Shown: positions 1-12,660 of the stretch, piece by piece | Position numbering within the stretch: the first letter of the stretch is position 1 | Layout of the letters: each line of letters opens with the position of its first letter | Notes under the pieces: generated by a model | What the model was told of the DNA's origin: nothing | Seen by the model: only the letters and a program-made list of their open reading frames with translations | The model's database searches: none | Program-made: the position numbers and the translations under genes | Source of the DNA: Chlamydoabsidia padenii | Lineage: Eukaryota; Mucoromycota; Mucoromycetes; Mucorales; Cunninghamellaceae | Direction of reading: 5' to 3' | Assembly: GCA_025330725.1 (NCBI GenBank) | Contig: JAIWND010000038.1 | Coordinates: 166,240-230,239 of the forward strand | Length of the DNA stretch: 64,000 nt

Positions 1-648
1 AAAGAAAATAGATGATATAATGTGAAGACGGTTTATCTTACCAATAAGACCACGCCTGGGGGGGGGGGGTTCAATGACAAAATGGAGTAAGGGTAATTGA
101 AACAGAGAAAAAGAAGAAAAAAAAAAAAAGGAAGGACCGGAGACGAGGGCAAAAAAAGTATAAAAAAAAAAAAAAAAAAACTACCGGAGTTTGAAGTCGA
201 TACACTTTGGACTGGCCAACTGAGCACAAGTAGACCAGTCAAAAAAAAAAAAGAGTATACCCTCAAAGTAGTATGGTAGTTGATGATGAATAATGATCAA
301 ATGCTATCTAATCCATAGTGTATGTTCAAGTATTCGTCTTTATGACGTACAAATAGACCCGATTTCTTTGCCAAGAGAAACGGGGTAGTAAAATGAAATC
401 CAGAGTGTGACAAAAACAGTGTCATCTAATAAAAATGTATATATAAATTGTTTATTGTTTTATTAGTTAGTATTATGATAGACAAAAAGGAATGGTATAT
501 ATAAAGACATGGATGAGTTTGGGACAAATAAAAAGTAAAAATTAAGTAAGAAAAGGAAAAAGGAAAAAAAAAAAAAGTGATATAGAATGATTAGATGTGT
601 GGGGGGCTATTTTAACAATGAGGGAGGGAGATTATGATACTATATAAG
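1..648. other. AT-rich intergenic stretch, no gene seen
   Basis: This stretch holds long A runs (around 117-129 and 160-180), a G run at 60-70 and AT-rich DNA near 430-600. The short open frames here are translations of homopolymers. A degenerate copy of the recurrent promoter-like motif (CCGGAGTTTGAAG, about 184-196) is present. The right part is the 3' flank of the minus-strand gene ending at 649. Confidence 0.6.
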
Positions 649-1521
649 TTAATCGTTTAATAACAGTAATAGACCAGGTTGTTGTTGTGATGATTGATTA
701 TGAAGTTTTCTTAGTTGATGAATACGATGACTATGTTCAGTTGATGATGGATGATGATAAAGTTCATCCTTTTGAGTTGTTGATGTTGGCCCCAGTAATG
801 GTGATGGAAATGAAGCACGTTTATGGATAACTCGTGGATGTGATGTAATAGGTACAGTCAAATGTCGAGATTCTTTACGGATAGAAATACCCATTTCTTC
901 ATCTTCAGTAATATAAGAAGACGATTCACTGGTTCGTCGAGATTCCAATCCAAGTAAAGACATATTATCATCATGATGATGATGTTTAGGTTGGTGGTCT
1001 TGCATCAATTGAATCGTATCTTGAGCTTGTTCTAACATGTAGACGTATTCCTGCATTCGAGTCAATATATCATTTACGTTGCCTTTATGTTCTTGTTGAA
1101 TATGTTCGATCGAAGCCAATCTTTCTTGAAGTTGATTGTTTTCACGGACTACCTATGACATTTTTTTTATTTTTTGAATAAAACAAATAACGATTAGTTC
1201 ATTCATGTATGTATGATTCTTTTTCTCTTTTCTTTCTTACCAAGTTCAAATCAGAATGAATGTTTCGTATAGCTTGAGTTGCAAACACATCTGATTCTTT
1301 TTGACTTTTAACCGCTTTTTCCAAAAGTACCTGGAGATTCACATTGTCTTCTTGGGTTTCTGTCAAGTTTTGTTCGATTTCATCTATTATGTATATAAAA
1401 GGTGTTTAGTAATATAGACATTTGTTGATTATGGACAACTTACGGACACGATTTTTCGATTCATACTTTATAGAAGAGAGACAAAAAAAAAAAAAAAAAA
1501 GTTAAATTTATATACACATGA

Positions 1522-1556
<35 letters not shown>

Positions 1557-2000
1557 ACCAGATCATCACTGATAACATTCATTTGTGTTGCCAATCCATT
1601 CATTTCTTGTCGAAAGAGAGCCAATTGTTTCCGTGCTTTATCCATATCCCGTAAGAATTGTAATCGTTGTTCAGTATCAGGTGAAGACGAGGTTCGTAGT
1701 GGTGTGGAATAAGAAGGTGTCTATTTCATAACCTGTCAGTACATGTTTATCTCGATTCTCCAACACACTCTTTTACCTTGGTTTGAAGTGGCTGGTCATC
1801 CCAGTAAGTTGAGCCTGAAAAGTCAAATGAGTAATCCATTGTTTTGTTATGGTTGTTTTTACCTACCTTCTTGCCATGACGACAAGGACTTTTGTGTATC
1901 CGAAGAAGCCTATTTGAAACCAAACGGGGAGTGTTAGAGATGGTTAGATGAGATGGGTTCTTTTATCAAGTTTTACCTGGGTGTTTTCCTCCGGAACCAT
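649..2000 (-). CDS. Coiled-coil protein, paralogue of the gene at 30106-31443
   Basis: Function is not recognised. Splice signals and frame give seven exons: 1977-2000, 1867-1909, 1777-1814, 1559-1720, 1444-1465, 1241-1383 and 649-1152, about 311 residues. The start MVPEENTQ follows an in-frame TAA. After a short Ser/Thr-rich N-terminus, most of the first two thirds is heptad-like and Gln/Glu/Lys-rich (for example LRDMDKARKQLALFRQEM and DEIEQNLTETQEDN), so an extended coiled coil is likely. The tail is basic and Ser/His-rich and ends in a Leu run. The order of segments matches the plus-strand gene at 30106 (compare YVYMLEQAQDTIQLM with YATLLEQAQNTIHQL), so the two are paralogues. There is no signal peptide or membrane segment. 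A scaffold or cytoskeletal role is only a guess. Confidence 0.75.
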
Positions 2001-2582
2001 TTATTCTAACATGAAGGGGCCTAAAGAAGAGGAAAATACTGTCGTTTTTGTTGTTGTTGTTTCGTACAATTATACTTTGTTGTTAATGACCAGTGTAAGT
2101 TTTTTTTTTTTAAAAAAAAAAAAGAAGAAAGAGAGAAAGAGGGAGAGAAAGAGAGACTAGAGAAAAAGAAGGAAAAAAAAAAAAAAAAAAGACTTTTGAA
2201 GTCGACCGGGGTATGAAATTATTTTCAAACGCCGATAAAAGCGAGAAACCAGGGACATGACCTGCATTGACGAATATTGATGTCATGTTGGTGATCATCT
2301 ATTTTTTATAAAGTTAAAAAAACTTCATCATAAATGATCTAATACAAACTAGAGACGGTCATCTTTTACCGATGAAACATCATCATCATTATAATCAAAG
2401 AGTAATCCATCCAGGACCCCGATTCCCAAAAGAGCCCACTGTATCACCTAAACAAGATATTCATTCCTCCCCCACGATCATTTATCGGTACTGTAAAATT
2501 CGAATGTGTATATATTATATATTTTAAAAAAGATAAATAAAAAAAAAGGATGACTATAACAAACTATAGGCTAACTAATCCA
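2001..2582. promoter_or_regulatory. Spacer between coiled-coil gene and MAP kinase
   Basis: This is the promoter side of the minus-strand gene starting at 2000 and the 3' flank of the MAP kinase. It contains A/G homopolymers (2111-2190) and a variant of the recurrent motif, CCGGGGTATGAAAT at 2206-2219, about 205 bp upstream of the start codon. No gene is supported. Confidence 0.4.
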
Positions 2583-4677
<2,095 letters not shown>

Positions 4678-5775
4678 TGGTAATGTGTTAAAAAGAAGAA
4701 AGTAAAAGGGATTCAAAAACCAAAAAAATAAATAGAGGCGAAAAGCGGCGTTTGAAAATATCAGCCTTTTGAAAATTATAAATCTGTCACTTGTTTCTTT
4801 CAAAATGAAACTCTGACTAGAATGTGTCTTGTCTATATATAATGTAAGAACTTGAAAATATAAAAGAAGAAGAAGAAAGGACCTAAAGTTATAATTTAAC
4901 TCAATAAGACCTGTCGATAAAACATCTTGTTCATTGTTATGAACTGATTTGACGTACACAAACGACATCAACAAGGCTGTTATACACATTCAACAACTAT
5001 GGTATGTAGGACGATACTACAAGGAATGGTCTAATATGTAACAGCAAGACCGACATAACAATGGTCTCCTTTGTAAACAACTCGAATGGCATCATTTGCT
5101 ATTACGACATAATACCATGGAGTATCTGTGAGCAAAGAAACACTTGATACTGTTTTTTTAAATTAAAAAAAAAAAAAAACTCAAATAGGTATACAAATGA
5201 TGACGACCTTCTTGTTTTGAAACCCACCAGGTATCCTACGACAATACATAATACTGATTGACTTGCCACAGTTTTATCTCTCTGACAACTTGTTTACCCA
5301 TAGCTTTCTTAAAACATGGCTAGGATTCACCTACAAATGGCACCATGTTCATTTTTAGGCGGGATTTGAAAAATCTGCATGAAATACAATGGTGGTGCTC
5401 CTTAGTTGGACAACTCTGTAGTCATATAGGAAAAAATAGTTTATACATTGTTATTGTCATTTAAATAAATTAGAGTGCTAATCAATGACTAGTTATTGTA
5501 ACATTTGACTTGCGAATCAATTTGGACTGACCGGGATTGAAATATTAGTGAATGAAACCAACTGGCATGATACTCACATCTCCTGAAATTAGTCCTTGTT
5601 ATGACACGGAACTCTTATTAGTTTCTTGATTTTACGAATTCATTTTGTTAGACTAGTTTTTAACGATATTGGATCAGTTTCTATACTGACTTGTTTTTAA
5701 CTATTATTCTTTTTTGAAGGGATGCAAGAGAGGAGTGGCTACCCTTTTTTTTTTTTTCCCTTCTTTCTTCATTCA
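4678..5775. promoter_or_regulatory. Divergent promoter region, MAP kinase / membrane protein
   Basis: About 1.1 kb between divergently transcribed genes. A variant of the recurrent motif, GCGGCGTTTGAAAAT, lies at 4745-4759, about 70 bp upstream of the kinase ATG. A perfect copy, GGCGGGATTTGAAAAA, lies at 5359-5374 and is followed by GCATGAA at 5378-5384. The plus-strand gene is preceded directly by a T/C-rich tract (5748-5771). No further gene is supported. Confidence 0.5.
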
Positions 5776-6588
5776 ATGAATCAATCTATATTACATACAC
5801 CTATCACTAGATTACCTTTACCTTCTCATGCGAATCCCCTGACGACGATTACATTCACCTTTTATAAAACATCAACCCTTCCACCGGTCTTTGCCACTCG
5901 ATCTTTTTCATCCTTCTCCACCCCTTCTTTCCTCACCATACCATACACGGAAACCACCATCACCACCATTCAACAAACCACCATTATCACCACCACGCCA
6001 CCCCATCTTACTGACGAGGCACGTCTTTTTCCCGCTCTCATCGTCTTTGCCTTGTTTGGTCTACTCGCCATTATCACCTTGTTAGCACTCTGTCTATTCT
6101 GTCTTCACCGTCAATGCCGAAAGCAAAGTCATGATGTGGCTATGCCTGAATCGACGTTTGTTCCAATCGAGTCTTCGCCCCTGACGTTAGTGCCACGTGC
6201 GGCGATTTGGCAAGATCCGATGAGAAGGCGGGGTGTGAATGAACTGGATCTTTGGGAACGGAAACAACAACATCATGAAGAAGAACCACCCTCGTTATCT
6301 TTTCTTCCACCACCGCCACCTGAGGAAGAGGAGGAAGAGGAGGCGCATGAACCGGACGATCGGCCTTGGCAGAGATATATGCATCATCGATCACCACAGC
6401 CGTTATCAGATCTTGCTCATGCCATAACTTTGGCGGCCATGGATGAAGAGAAAAGTATGACATCCCGGTCAAGTCTTCCACCAAGGCAACACTCTGATAC
6501 AATCATCAATCAAAGTGGGGGTGGTTTAGAAAATAGTGGTACTAGTCAATGGTTATATCCTCCCACCAGTTCATTTTACTTTAAATAA
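5776..6588 (+). CDS. Single-pass membrane protein, Ser/Thr-rich ectodomain
   Basis: Not recognised as a named family. A single uninterrupted frame. I chose the Met at 5776 (MNQSILHTP) because the upstream in-frame Met at 5722 would add only a Phe run translated from the polypyrimidine leader. The first ~85 residues are rich in Thr, Ser and Pro, as in O-glycosylated fungal surface proteins. One strong membrane helix follows (LFPALIVFALFGLLAIITLL, extending to the C-x-x-C-L-H-R-Q-C stop-transfer region). The cytosolic part has a Pro run followed by a Glu run (PPPPPEEEEEEE), then a Ser-rich tail. No clear signal peptide is seen, so a type III topology is likely. A cell-wall sensor of Wsc/Mid2 style fits the architecture, but no WSC Cys domain is present, so this is inference. 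Confidence 0.65.
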   Translation: MNQSILHTPITRLPLPSHANPLTTITFTFYKTSTLPPVFATRSFSSFSTPSFLTIPYTETTITTIQQTTIITTTPPHLTDEARLFPALIVFALFGLLAIITLLALCLFCLHRQCRKQSHDVAMPESTFVPIESSPLTLVPRAAIWQDPMRRRGVNELDLWERKQQHHEEEPPSLSFLPPPPPEEEEEEEAHEPDDRPWQRYMHHRSPQPLSDLAHAITLAAMDEEKSMTSRSSLPPRQHSDTIINQSGGGLENSGTSQWLYPPTSSFYFK

Positions 6589-7109
6589 CGCTCTTTTTGG
6601 CATAATGAAATAAACATGGGGGTGAGTGGGTGATAGTTTGTACAATCCAACCTAGAAAAAATCACTCAATTTATTGTACTGTAGTATATCTAATCTTGAA
6701 ATTGTCGACTTTATCTGCCTGCATCAAAGTACACAGTTAAAGAAAGACCGGGGATTGAAAACTACCTTCAAGCCCCGCTCGGCAATTTTTTTTTCTTCTA
6801 TCTATGATGACCGGAACGCTTCCGTTTTTTGTTCCGTTGAAACCTTTGACATCCCATCCATTGTTTGGCACCAGAAACAACGTAGATCTAGACTTCATTT
6901 GATATCCCGCATACCCCCTTTTTTCCATACACAAAGACAGTTCAAAAGATAAGCAATATTTATTTGGAGTAATGAAGATGAGAATGATGATATATGTATA
7001 CGAAGACAATAAAAGTCCAATAAAAAATAAATAAGGGGGGGGGAATTATATAACAAAAGGAAAGGGAAAGTGGTGTCAAATTCTACAATGTATAAAGGTG
7101 TACAAGTTT
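6589..7109. other. Convergent 3' intergenic region with a motif pair
   Basis: Both neighbours end here, so no promoter is expected. Yet two copies of the recurrent motif face each other: CCGGGGATTGAAAA at about 6749-6762 and TTCAAGCCCCGCTCGG at about 6769-6784. AATAAA-like signals occur near 6609 and 7008. A short frame at 6674-6952 has no recognisable content. Confidence 0.4.
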
Positions 7110-9390
7110 CTACGGTTGTTTAGAGGAGGAGGAAGCTGTGGCCGAGGAAGACGAAGAAGAAGGCGGTGTATGTACCCGCATAGGATGATCATCCATTTCA
7201 CAAATCACATCCTGACCTTCTTGACGTTCATCACGCAACTTTGCTTGGGTCTTTTGATACAGATCGCCGCCAGTAGGTTCAATGATTTCATGCATTCGAA
7301 TGGCGCCAAGGTCTTTTTGTTGATGATAATCCAGCATCACAGGTTCTTCAATCAGATCAGGCACACCTTTGATCACCGTACGGTCATTGGTCATGATGAG
7401 TTTCTTGATACCTTTGAATGGATTCTTGGCCTTCTTTTCAGTATGTTTGGTTTCCACTTTTGCGATCGAGTTGTCTTCTTCTTCGCTACTACATTGTGAT
7501 GCCCGTTCTTGTTGTTCTTGTCGTTGTTGTTGCAACTGTTGTTCTTCGACAAAGGGAAGGTAGGCATAGGCACGTTCACCCATTTCAGACCAGTCGGTAC
7601 CCAACACCTCTGCTTCATCGTCCAGACGCAGTTTGAGAAAAGGCACCCAGTTGATCACGAGCAAGATCAAATAAGTGACGACAAAAGACCAGCCAGACAC
7701 TGCCACAATTCCCAAGAGTTGAATAGGTACTTGCATCCAATTGCCATCGAGCCAGCCACCTTTTTGCATTTCCGCTACGGGTGTATTGTCAGGGTAACCG
7801 AGGGCAATCACCGATTGTTGGGCAAAGATCCCCGTGAGCACCAAACCCACGAGACCACCGATATAATGTACGGCAAACACATCCAGAGCGTCGTCGAATC
7901 GATACTTGTGCTTGTAGTTGAGAGCAATGTTGCAGATGGAGGAGCCAAAGAAACCAAATGCCAGGGCGCTACTGGGGCTGACAAAGCCAGAACCTGGGGT
8001 CACCGTCGCCAGACCCGCTACTGCACCTGTACAGAGTCCAATGATACTCCATTTGCGCGCATGTCGATAGTCCATTAGCACCCAGACAACACCGCCCACA
8101 CAGCCAGCAAGATGAGTACATACCAACGAGTTGACACTTCGAGCATTCGCGGCAAATGCGCTACCAGCATTGAATGCAAACCAACCTAAAAGAGGACCTG
8201 TGAGCTTTTTTTTTTTTAATATTACTTTTGACTTACCAAACCACATCAATGCAAGACCAAGAAAAACAAATGATACGTTGTGTGGTGTGTTGACATTTTC
8301 ATCGTAATCGCGGCGTTTTCCTAACACCATGGCATAGGCTACTGCTGCTAAACCACTTGAGCAATGTACCGTGATTCCTCTTCAGTAACCAGAAGAGTAA
8401 AGTTTAGTATTTAGCAAGTTTTTTTTTTCTTGCGTGGAGAGTTCTTACCCAGCAAAGTCCATCACACCCATAATGGCAAGCCAACCATTAGGGTTCCATG
8501 TCCAGCATGTAACAATATCTATATGTAATTAAAAAAAAAAGAAAGAAAGGCGGTTAGCAAAAGAAAAGAAAGAAAAACAGTTTAAACCCCGATAGTGAAA
8601 AGTCTAATTTACCATAAACAAGTGTAGTCCAAACAAAAATGAAGATCACAGCCGGTCCTAGCTAAAAAAAGTAAAAAAAAAGAAATATAGCATAAGAATC
8701 AAACCTTGATGAAGATTTACAAGTCGTCGAGCTACTTACAGACATGCGTTCAGCAGCCGATCCGAAAGCCAAAGCTAAAAAAAGATAAGCGATCCGACAA
8801 AAACGATTGGTTAGCGGGGTTTGAATAATGATCGAGGTTTCCGAGGAAACGGTGGGTTACCCATGGAATTTTACCTGGTGTGATACATGCAAACATGGCT
8901 TGGAAGACAAAGTAAGCAGATGAAGGAATGGTATGACTGGGGTATAACGGGGCAGATCCGACGTTGCGTAATAAAAAGAGAGCTATAAGAGAAAAAAAAA
9001 AGATTCAGGATCTATAGCATGTAATGAGATGGGTGTTTCTTACATGAATCACCGATAAATGGACTGGCAGTGGCCGAGAAAGTCAATGAGTAACCAATCA
9101 AGTACCACTATATAAAAGAAAATGAGTGTGATGTTTTGATTGATGACAGTTATATATTTTTACCTGGATGGAAACAACTCCAACAGAGAGTAAACAAAGA
9201 TACATTAACGACAAGGCATTTTTGGCTCGAGCCAGACCTGCATAAAAGAACCCAAGTGCAGGGCACTAGAGTGGTGTGTAAGGTTCGAGTTGATCTAGTT
9301 CCTTTTTTTGTTACCTACCATCAAAAATACAAAACAAGCACACACCATGACCCAGGCGGTGTCACCTTTATCAATCACTGCGTCAACCAT
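7110..9390 (-). CDS. Ammonium transporter, Amt/Mep family
   Basis: A membrane channel-type transporter that takes up ammonium at the plasma membrane. The start (MVDAVIDKGDTAWVMV) opens the classical Amt fold, and the next exon holds PALGFFYAGLARAKNALSLM, the conserved helix 1-2 region. The large last part shows GWFAFNAGSAFAANARS, GSGFVSPSSALAFGFFGS, DDALDVFAVHYIGGLVGLVLTG and the final helix, all family hallmarks. At least seven introns interrupt the 5' half; the last ~1.1 kb is uninterrupted. After the core comes a long cytosolic tail of about 180 residues with Gln, Ser and Lys runs, longer than in typical Mep proteins and a likely place for regulation. GATA sites upstream (see 9391-10444) suggest nitrogen control. 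Some introns contain the recurrent CGGGGTTTGAA element. Which Mep paralogue this is cannot be decided. Confidence 0.9.
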
Positions 9391-10444
9391 TTCAACAGTA
9401 TAATGTAAGAGATGGAAAGTAAAAGAGGTATAAAAAAAAAGGAGCAAGTGAAATATATACAAAAGTGAAAGAGAGATAATGATAATGATAATGATGATGA
9501 ATCAAATAATAAAGCGGAAAGATAAGGGTAACCTTCCACCGTACTGATAAGGGAAAATCGATGATATCTCAAACCAGTAAAAAGTTAGTACTTTTCATCG
9601 TCGGATGTTCAGATCCCGTCCCAAAGTCCGATCTACCTCCCCATTGAAGGGATTTCTATCGGGGGAGGGTTTTCATACAATAGAATGGATGAAGGCAGAT
9701 CTCATCTCCATTGACAATGATTTAAAAAGATGATCTTTTTATATATGTGTGCTCTTTTTCTATCATGGATGCATATGGACCCGATGCATATAGGAGAGAT
9801 TCAATGTAAATAAAAGTTTATTGTGGGGGCATAAAGTTTCATGATCTCTCCCTCCCCTTATTAAGAGTCATCACATCCTAAAAAAAGAAAACCTGATGAG
9901 ATCATGCCTTACTCTCGGATCATCAGTGACTTGGATACTACTTTCAACATGAGGATCCTGTGTGTAATATTGGCTATATGTATATTGGGATTTTACACCC
10001 CGCCCAGTCGTGTTCCCTTCCATTCGGGTGAACTATGTACGTCATGAAAATCACGAGCAATGAGAGCCTCTTCACATGAAACCACTTGTTGAATCTTTGG
10101 AATCATACACATCACAAATCAACTTGTCTCATCTACATTATATTTTTTAAAACCCGACATTCATGCACATTGCTTCGAACTCTGCATCTATCTTTGTATT
10201 CCAATATGTAAAGGAGATTTACTCCACATGTCTATTTTCAATTTCCAAAATCGAGATCGAGGCGCATTTGATGATGATAGATTGCTTTTTCTTTTTATTG
10301 ATTGGATCTACATGGGGTAAAAAAAGAATAGATAATGAAAACAATACATAAGGAATAAGATTATAAAGTAACATAATAACATACGAGAATAGGAATGTAA
10401 AAGAAAGATAAGATTATAGTAAAAAGTAAGAGTAGATTGTGATA
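9391..10444. promoter_or_regulatory. Ammonium transporter promoter with clustered GATA sites
   Basis: Within 200 bp upstream of the transporter start there are GATA cores at 9475, 9481 and 9487, then GATAAGG at 9521 and 9546 and GATATC near 9563. Fungal nitrogen genes are activated through such sites by AreA/NIT2/Gln3-type GATA factors. The arrangement is seen directly; the regulation is inferred. The distal part (9600-10440) is AT-rich and shows no gene. It also contains the 3' flank of the gene ending at 10445. Confidence 0.6.
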
Positions 10445-11901
10445 TTATGAGGGAATAAGATGAATTTTTGATGATTTCGACCGTCCGTCATCCATTGCAA
10501 AAGTCTCATGCATGACCAGACCAGCCTGATCCACCTCGGTAGCAAACATTGGTTTCATCAACGGGTCTTTTTTCTGGAACGGATCGAGAGCCCCCAGACT
10601 AAGTGTAGGGGCAGTAGTGGACATGGTATTTTTACCACCATTCGACGATGTTTTCATACCAAAACCGGTTTGTTCGCCTAGTTTGGGATCAACGATCAAC
10701 GCAATCTCACCTAGCAAGGTTGCACCTGGGCCCCAAAAGTTCCATAACGTCGCCATGCCTATACTGCCACTATAGTTCTGTGTCACTTTGTCTCGCATCA
10801 CCGCATAGGCGAGGAGAAACACCGCATAGCCGGCAAGACAGAGGGCAATAATTGTCATTAACGCTTGGATCTAAATTCATGCAAATCGGGGATTGAATAT
10901 TTTGAACCCTACCCACTCATACTTTTTTTTTTTACCTTGAAGATCCCCAATCGAATGGATTTATATCGCTCACCTGTAGTGGGGAACCGTGAAAGATGGC
11001 TGGTGAGAATATGAACAAGTCGAATGCCGGCGAAAAGAACTGTCAGGGAAAGTGTGAGACAGTGCATGAACCAGAATCCGTATAATAGGTTGGTGAACGC
11101 TTCGGCCGCCTTTAGATTGGAATAGGCAAGTGCTCCCGCGGCAATGGAGCAGATATTATGAAGAATAACAGGACCCAATATGAAGGAAATACCAATGATA
11201 TCGACTGTTCTAGGCGATGGTAACCATCCTCGAGTTAAATTCTTATGACTCTTATGTTATGAAAAAAAGGGGAGGTGAGTTTGCGGGATGTGAATTTGTA
11301 GTTGGGGAGTCTTTTTTTTTGCATACATACTTCTGAAAGAGTTTGAGCAATGCCTAAAAGATAAAGAGCACATGCCGCATACCCAAAATGCCAAGAAAAC
11401 TCAAACATGAAGGATCTTGCTAGTACATTGGTAGGATCATGATTAATGACAAGCAAGACGGCGGTGATCATTCGTACTATGTCGGGATTTGAAATGTTTT
11501 AACTTTAGGGTTCCTTCTTTGTTGGCACCGACTTACTGGTATTGAAAATAGTGATAAAAAAGACAAGGCAATCGATAGGTTTAGGTCGTAAGAACCCTCG
11601 GTCGGATCCCGTTTCAAATAATCGATGTCCTTTTCGAAAGTATCTGTCAGCCGATAACCCAATGCCTAATTCATTTGAAACGATCAGAAAACATAAATTA
11701 GAGGTAGGTGCTTTTTTCTTTTTTACCAATAAGAATGACTAGTATAGAGAGACCAATAAAGGCCAAATACATGACACTGAGGGCAAACCCTTCAACACAA
11801 TCAGACACAGTGAGTCTGAAATCACAATGACAAATCCCGTCGATACATTGCCGCATTAACGTTCGTTCGTTTGGATCTTTCGGAAAGTAGGCATCGCTCA
11901 T
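10445..11901 (-). CDS. Seven-helix membrane protein A (tandem paralogue)
   Basis: Family not recognised. About five to six exons. The protein begins MSDAYFPKDPNERTL and has a Cys-containing segment CIDGICHCDFRLTVSDC just before the first helix. Seven hydrophobic stretches can be read: ALSVMYLAFIGLSILVILI; PIDCLVFFITIFNTIRMITA; FGYAACALYLLGIAQTL; VDIIGISFILGPVILHNICS; FWFMHCLTLSLTVLFAGIRL; ALMTIIALCLAGYAVFLLAY; and a last helix around TLWNFWGPGATLLGE. The C-terminal tail is cytosolic and Ser/Thr/Lys-rich. The neighbour at 12661-14226 aligns along its whole length (PKPIDCL, LYLLGIAQTL, GYAVFLL versus GFAVFLL, LWNFWGP versus IWNFLGP), so this is a tandem duplication. Seven helices allow a receptor-like role, but no GPCR motif (DRY, NPxxY) is visible. 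Confidence 0.7.
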
Positions 11902-12660
11902 CGTTAGTGGAAGGGAAAAAAAAAAAAAAAGAACAAAAATGAAATGACCAACCCCATCAGTTTATCATCTTTGACGGGGAGAACAGAAAAAAAGAAAGTT
12001 TGATTATTGTACGCTGCAACTCTATTTTCTGTGTCACCTTGAAGAAGAGTGAGAAAAGACAGATAATCGCCTGGTATCCGATCTGTCAAAAAAAAGACAT
12101 ACATATATATGATATCATGCCATGTATGGTCAATTCCCATCTCCTTCTTCACTTGAGAAAGTGACAAGAAGATCATCCATGGAAAACATTTAGTGGTTAG
12201 ATAAAGAGAAGAATACAATGTACACGCTAAGAACAAGGTGGGATAGCACCAGTTTTGCACTAGTGTCTTTTTTGATTTCTCTCTTGATCTGCTTCGTACC
12301 TTTTTCCTAAAAGGGAAGTTTGTGTCATTTAATTTCTACAGTATCACTTTTAATTTCATTCTTTTTTAACTTGCTACTATGGGTTATTACATAAAACAAA
12401 CAAAGAACGTATACTCACCCTTATTTATTCACCTCATACCATTTCACTGCTTTATCTTTTAACGAAAATCAACATGAAACAAGCATATGGTGAAGTGGGC
12501 CCTGAAAGCGGGGTAAAAACAATGACGGAGATTCAATCCGAAGATCCTTTTTTTCCCAACAAAAATTTAATTAATAAGTGAAAAAGGGATTTCCGATGAA
12601 GGGAAGATGCAAGTTTATTAAATGGGTATCAAGATTAAAATGAGGGAGCTAGGCTTTGTT
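11902..12660. promoter_or_regulatory. Spacer between the tandem seven-helix genes
   Basis: Promoter side of protein A and 3' flank of protein B. The minus-strand frame at 11904-12260 has no recognisable content and is probably spurious. A run of A lies at 11919-11931. A GCGGGGTAAAAAC sequence near 12510 is only a weak resemblance to the recurrent motif. Confidence 0.4.

Noticed and set aside
33..279. Two overlapping frames rich in Phe or Lys
   Set aside because: They translate poly-T/poly-A runs and have no protein-like content.
6140..6502. Minus-strand frame of 120 codons
   Set aside because: Antisense of the single-pass membrane protein gene, which has the better composition and a clear transmembrane helix.
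9276..9296. GGTTCGAGTTGATC, a tRNA B-box-like word
   Set aside because: No cloverleaf can be drawn around it; it lies in an intron of the ammonium transporter.
11904..12260. 118-codon minus-strand frame upstream of membrane protein A
   Set aside because: Low-complexity hydrophobic text from AT-rich DNA, no start context or splice partner, no counterpart upstream of the paralogue.
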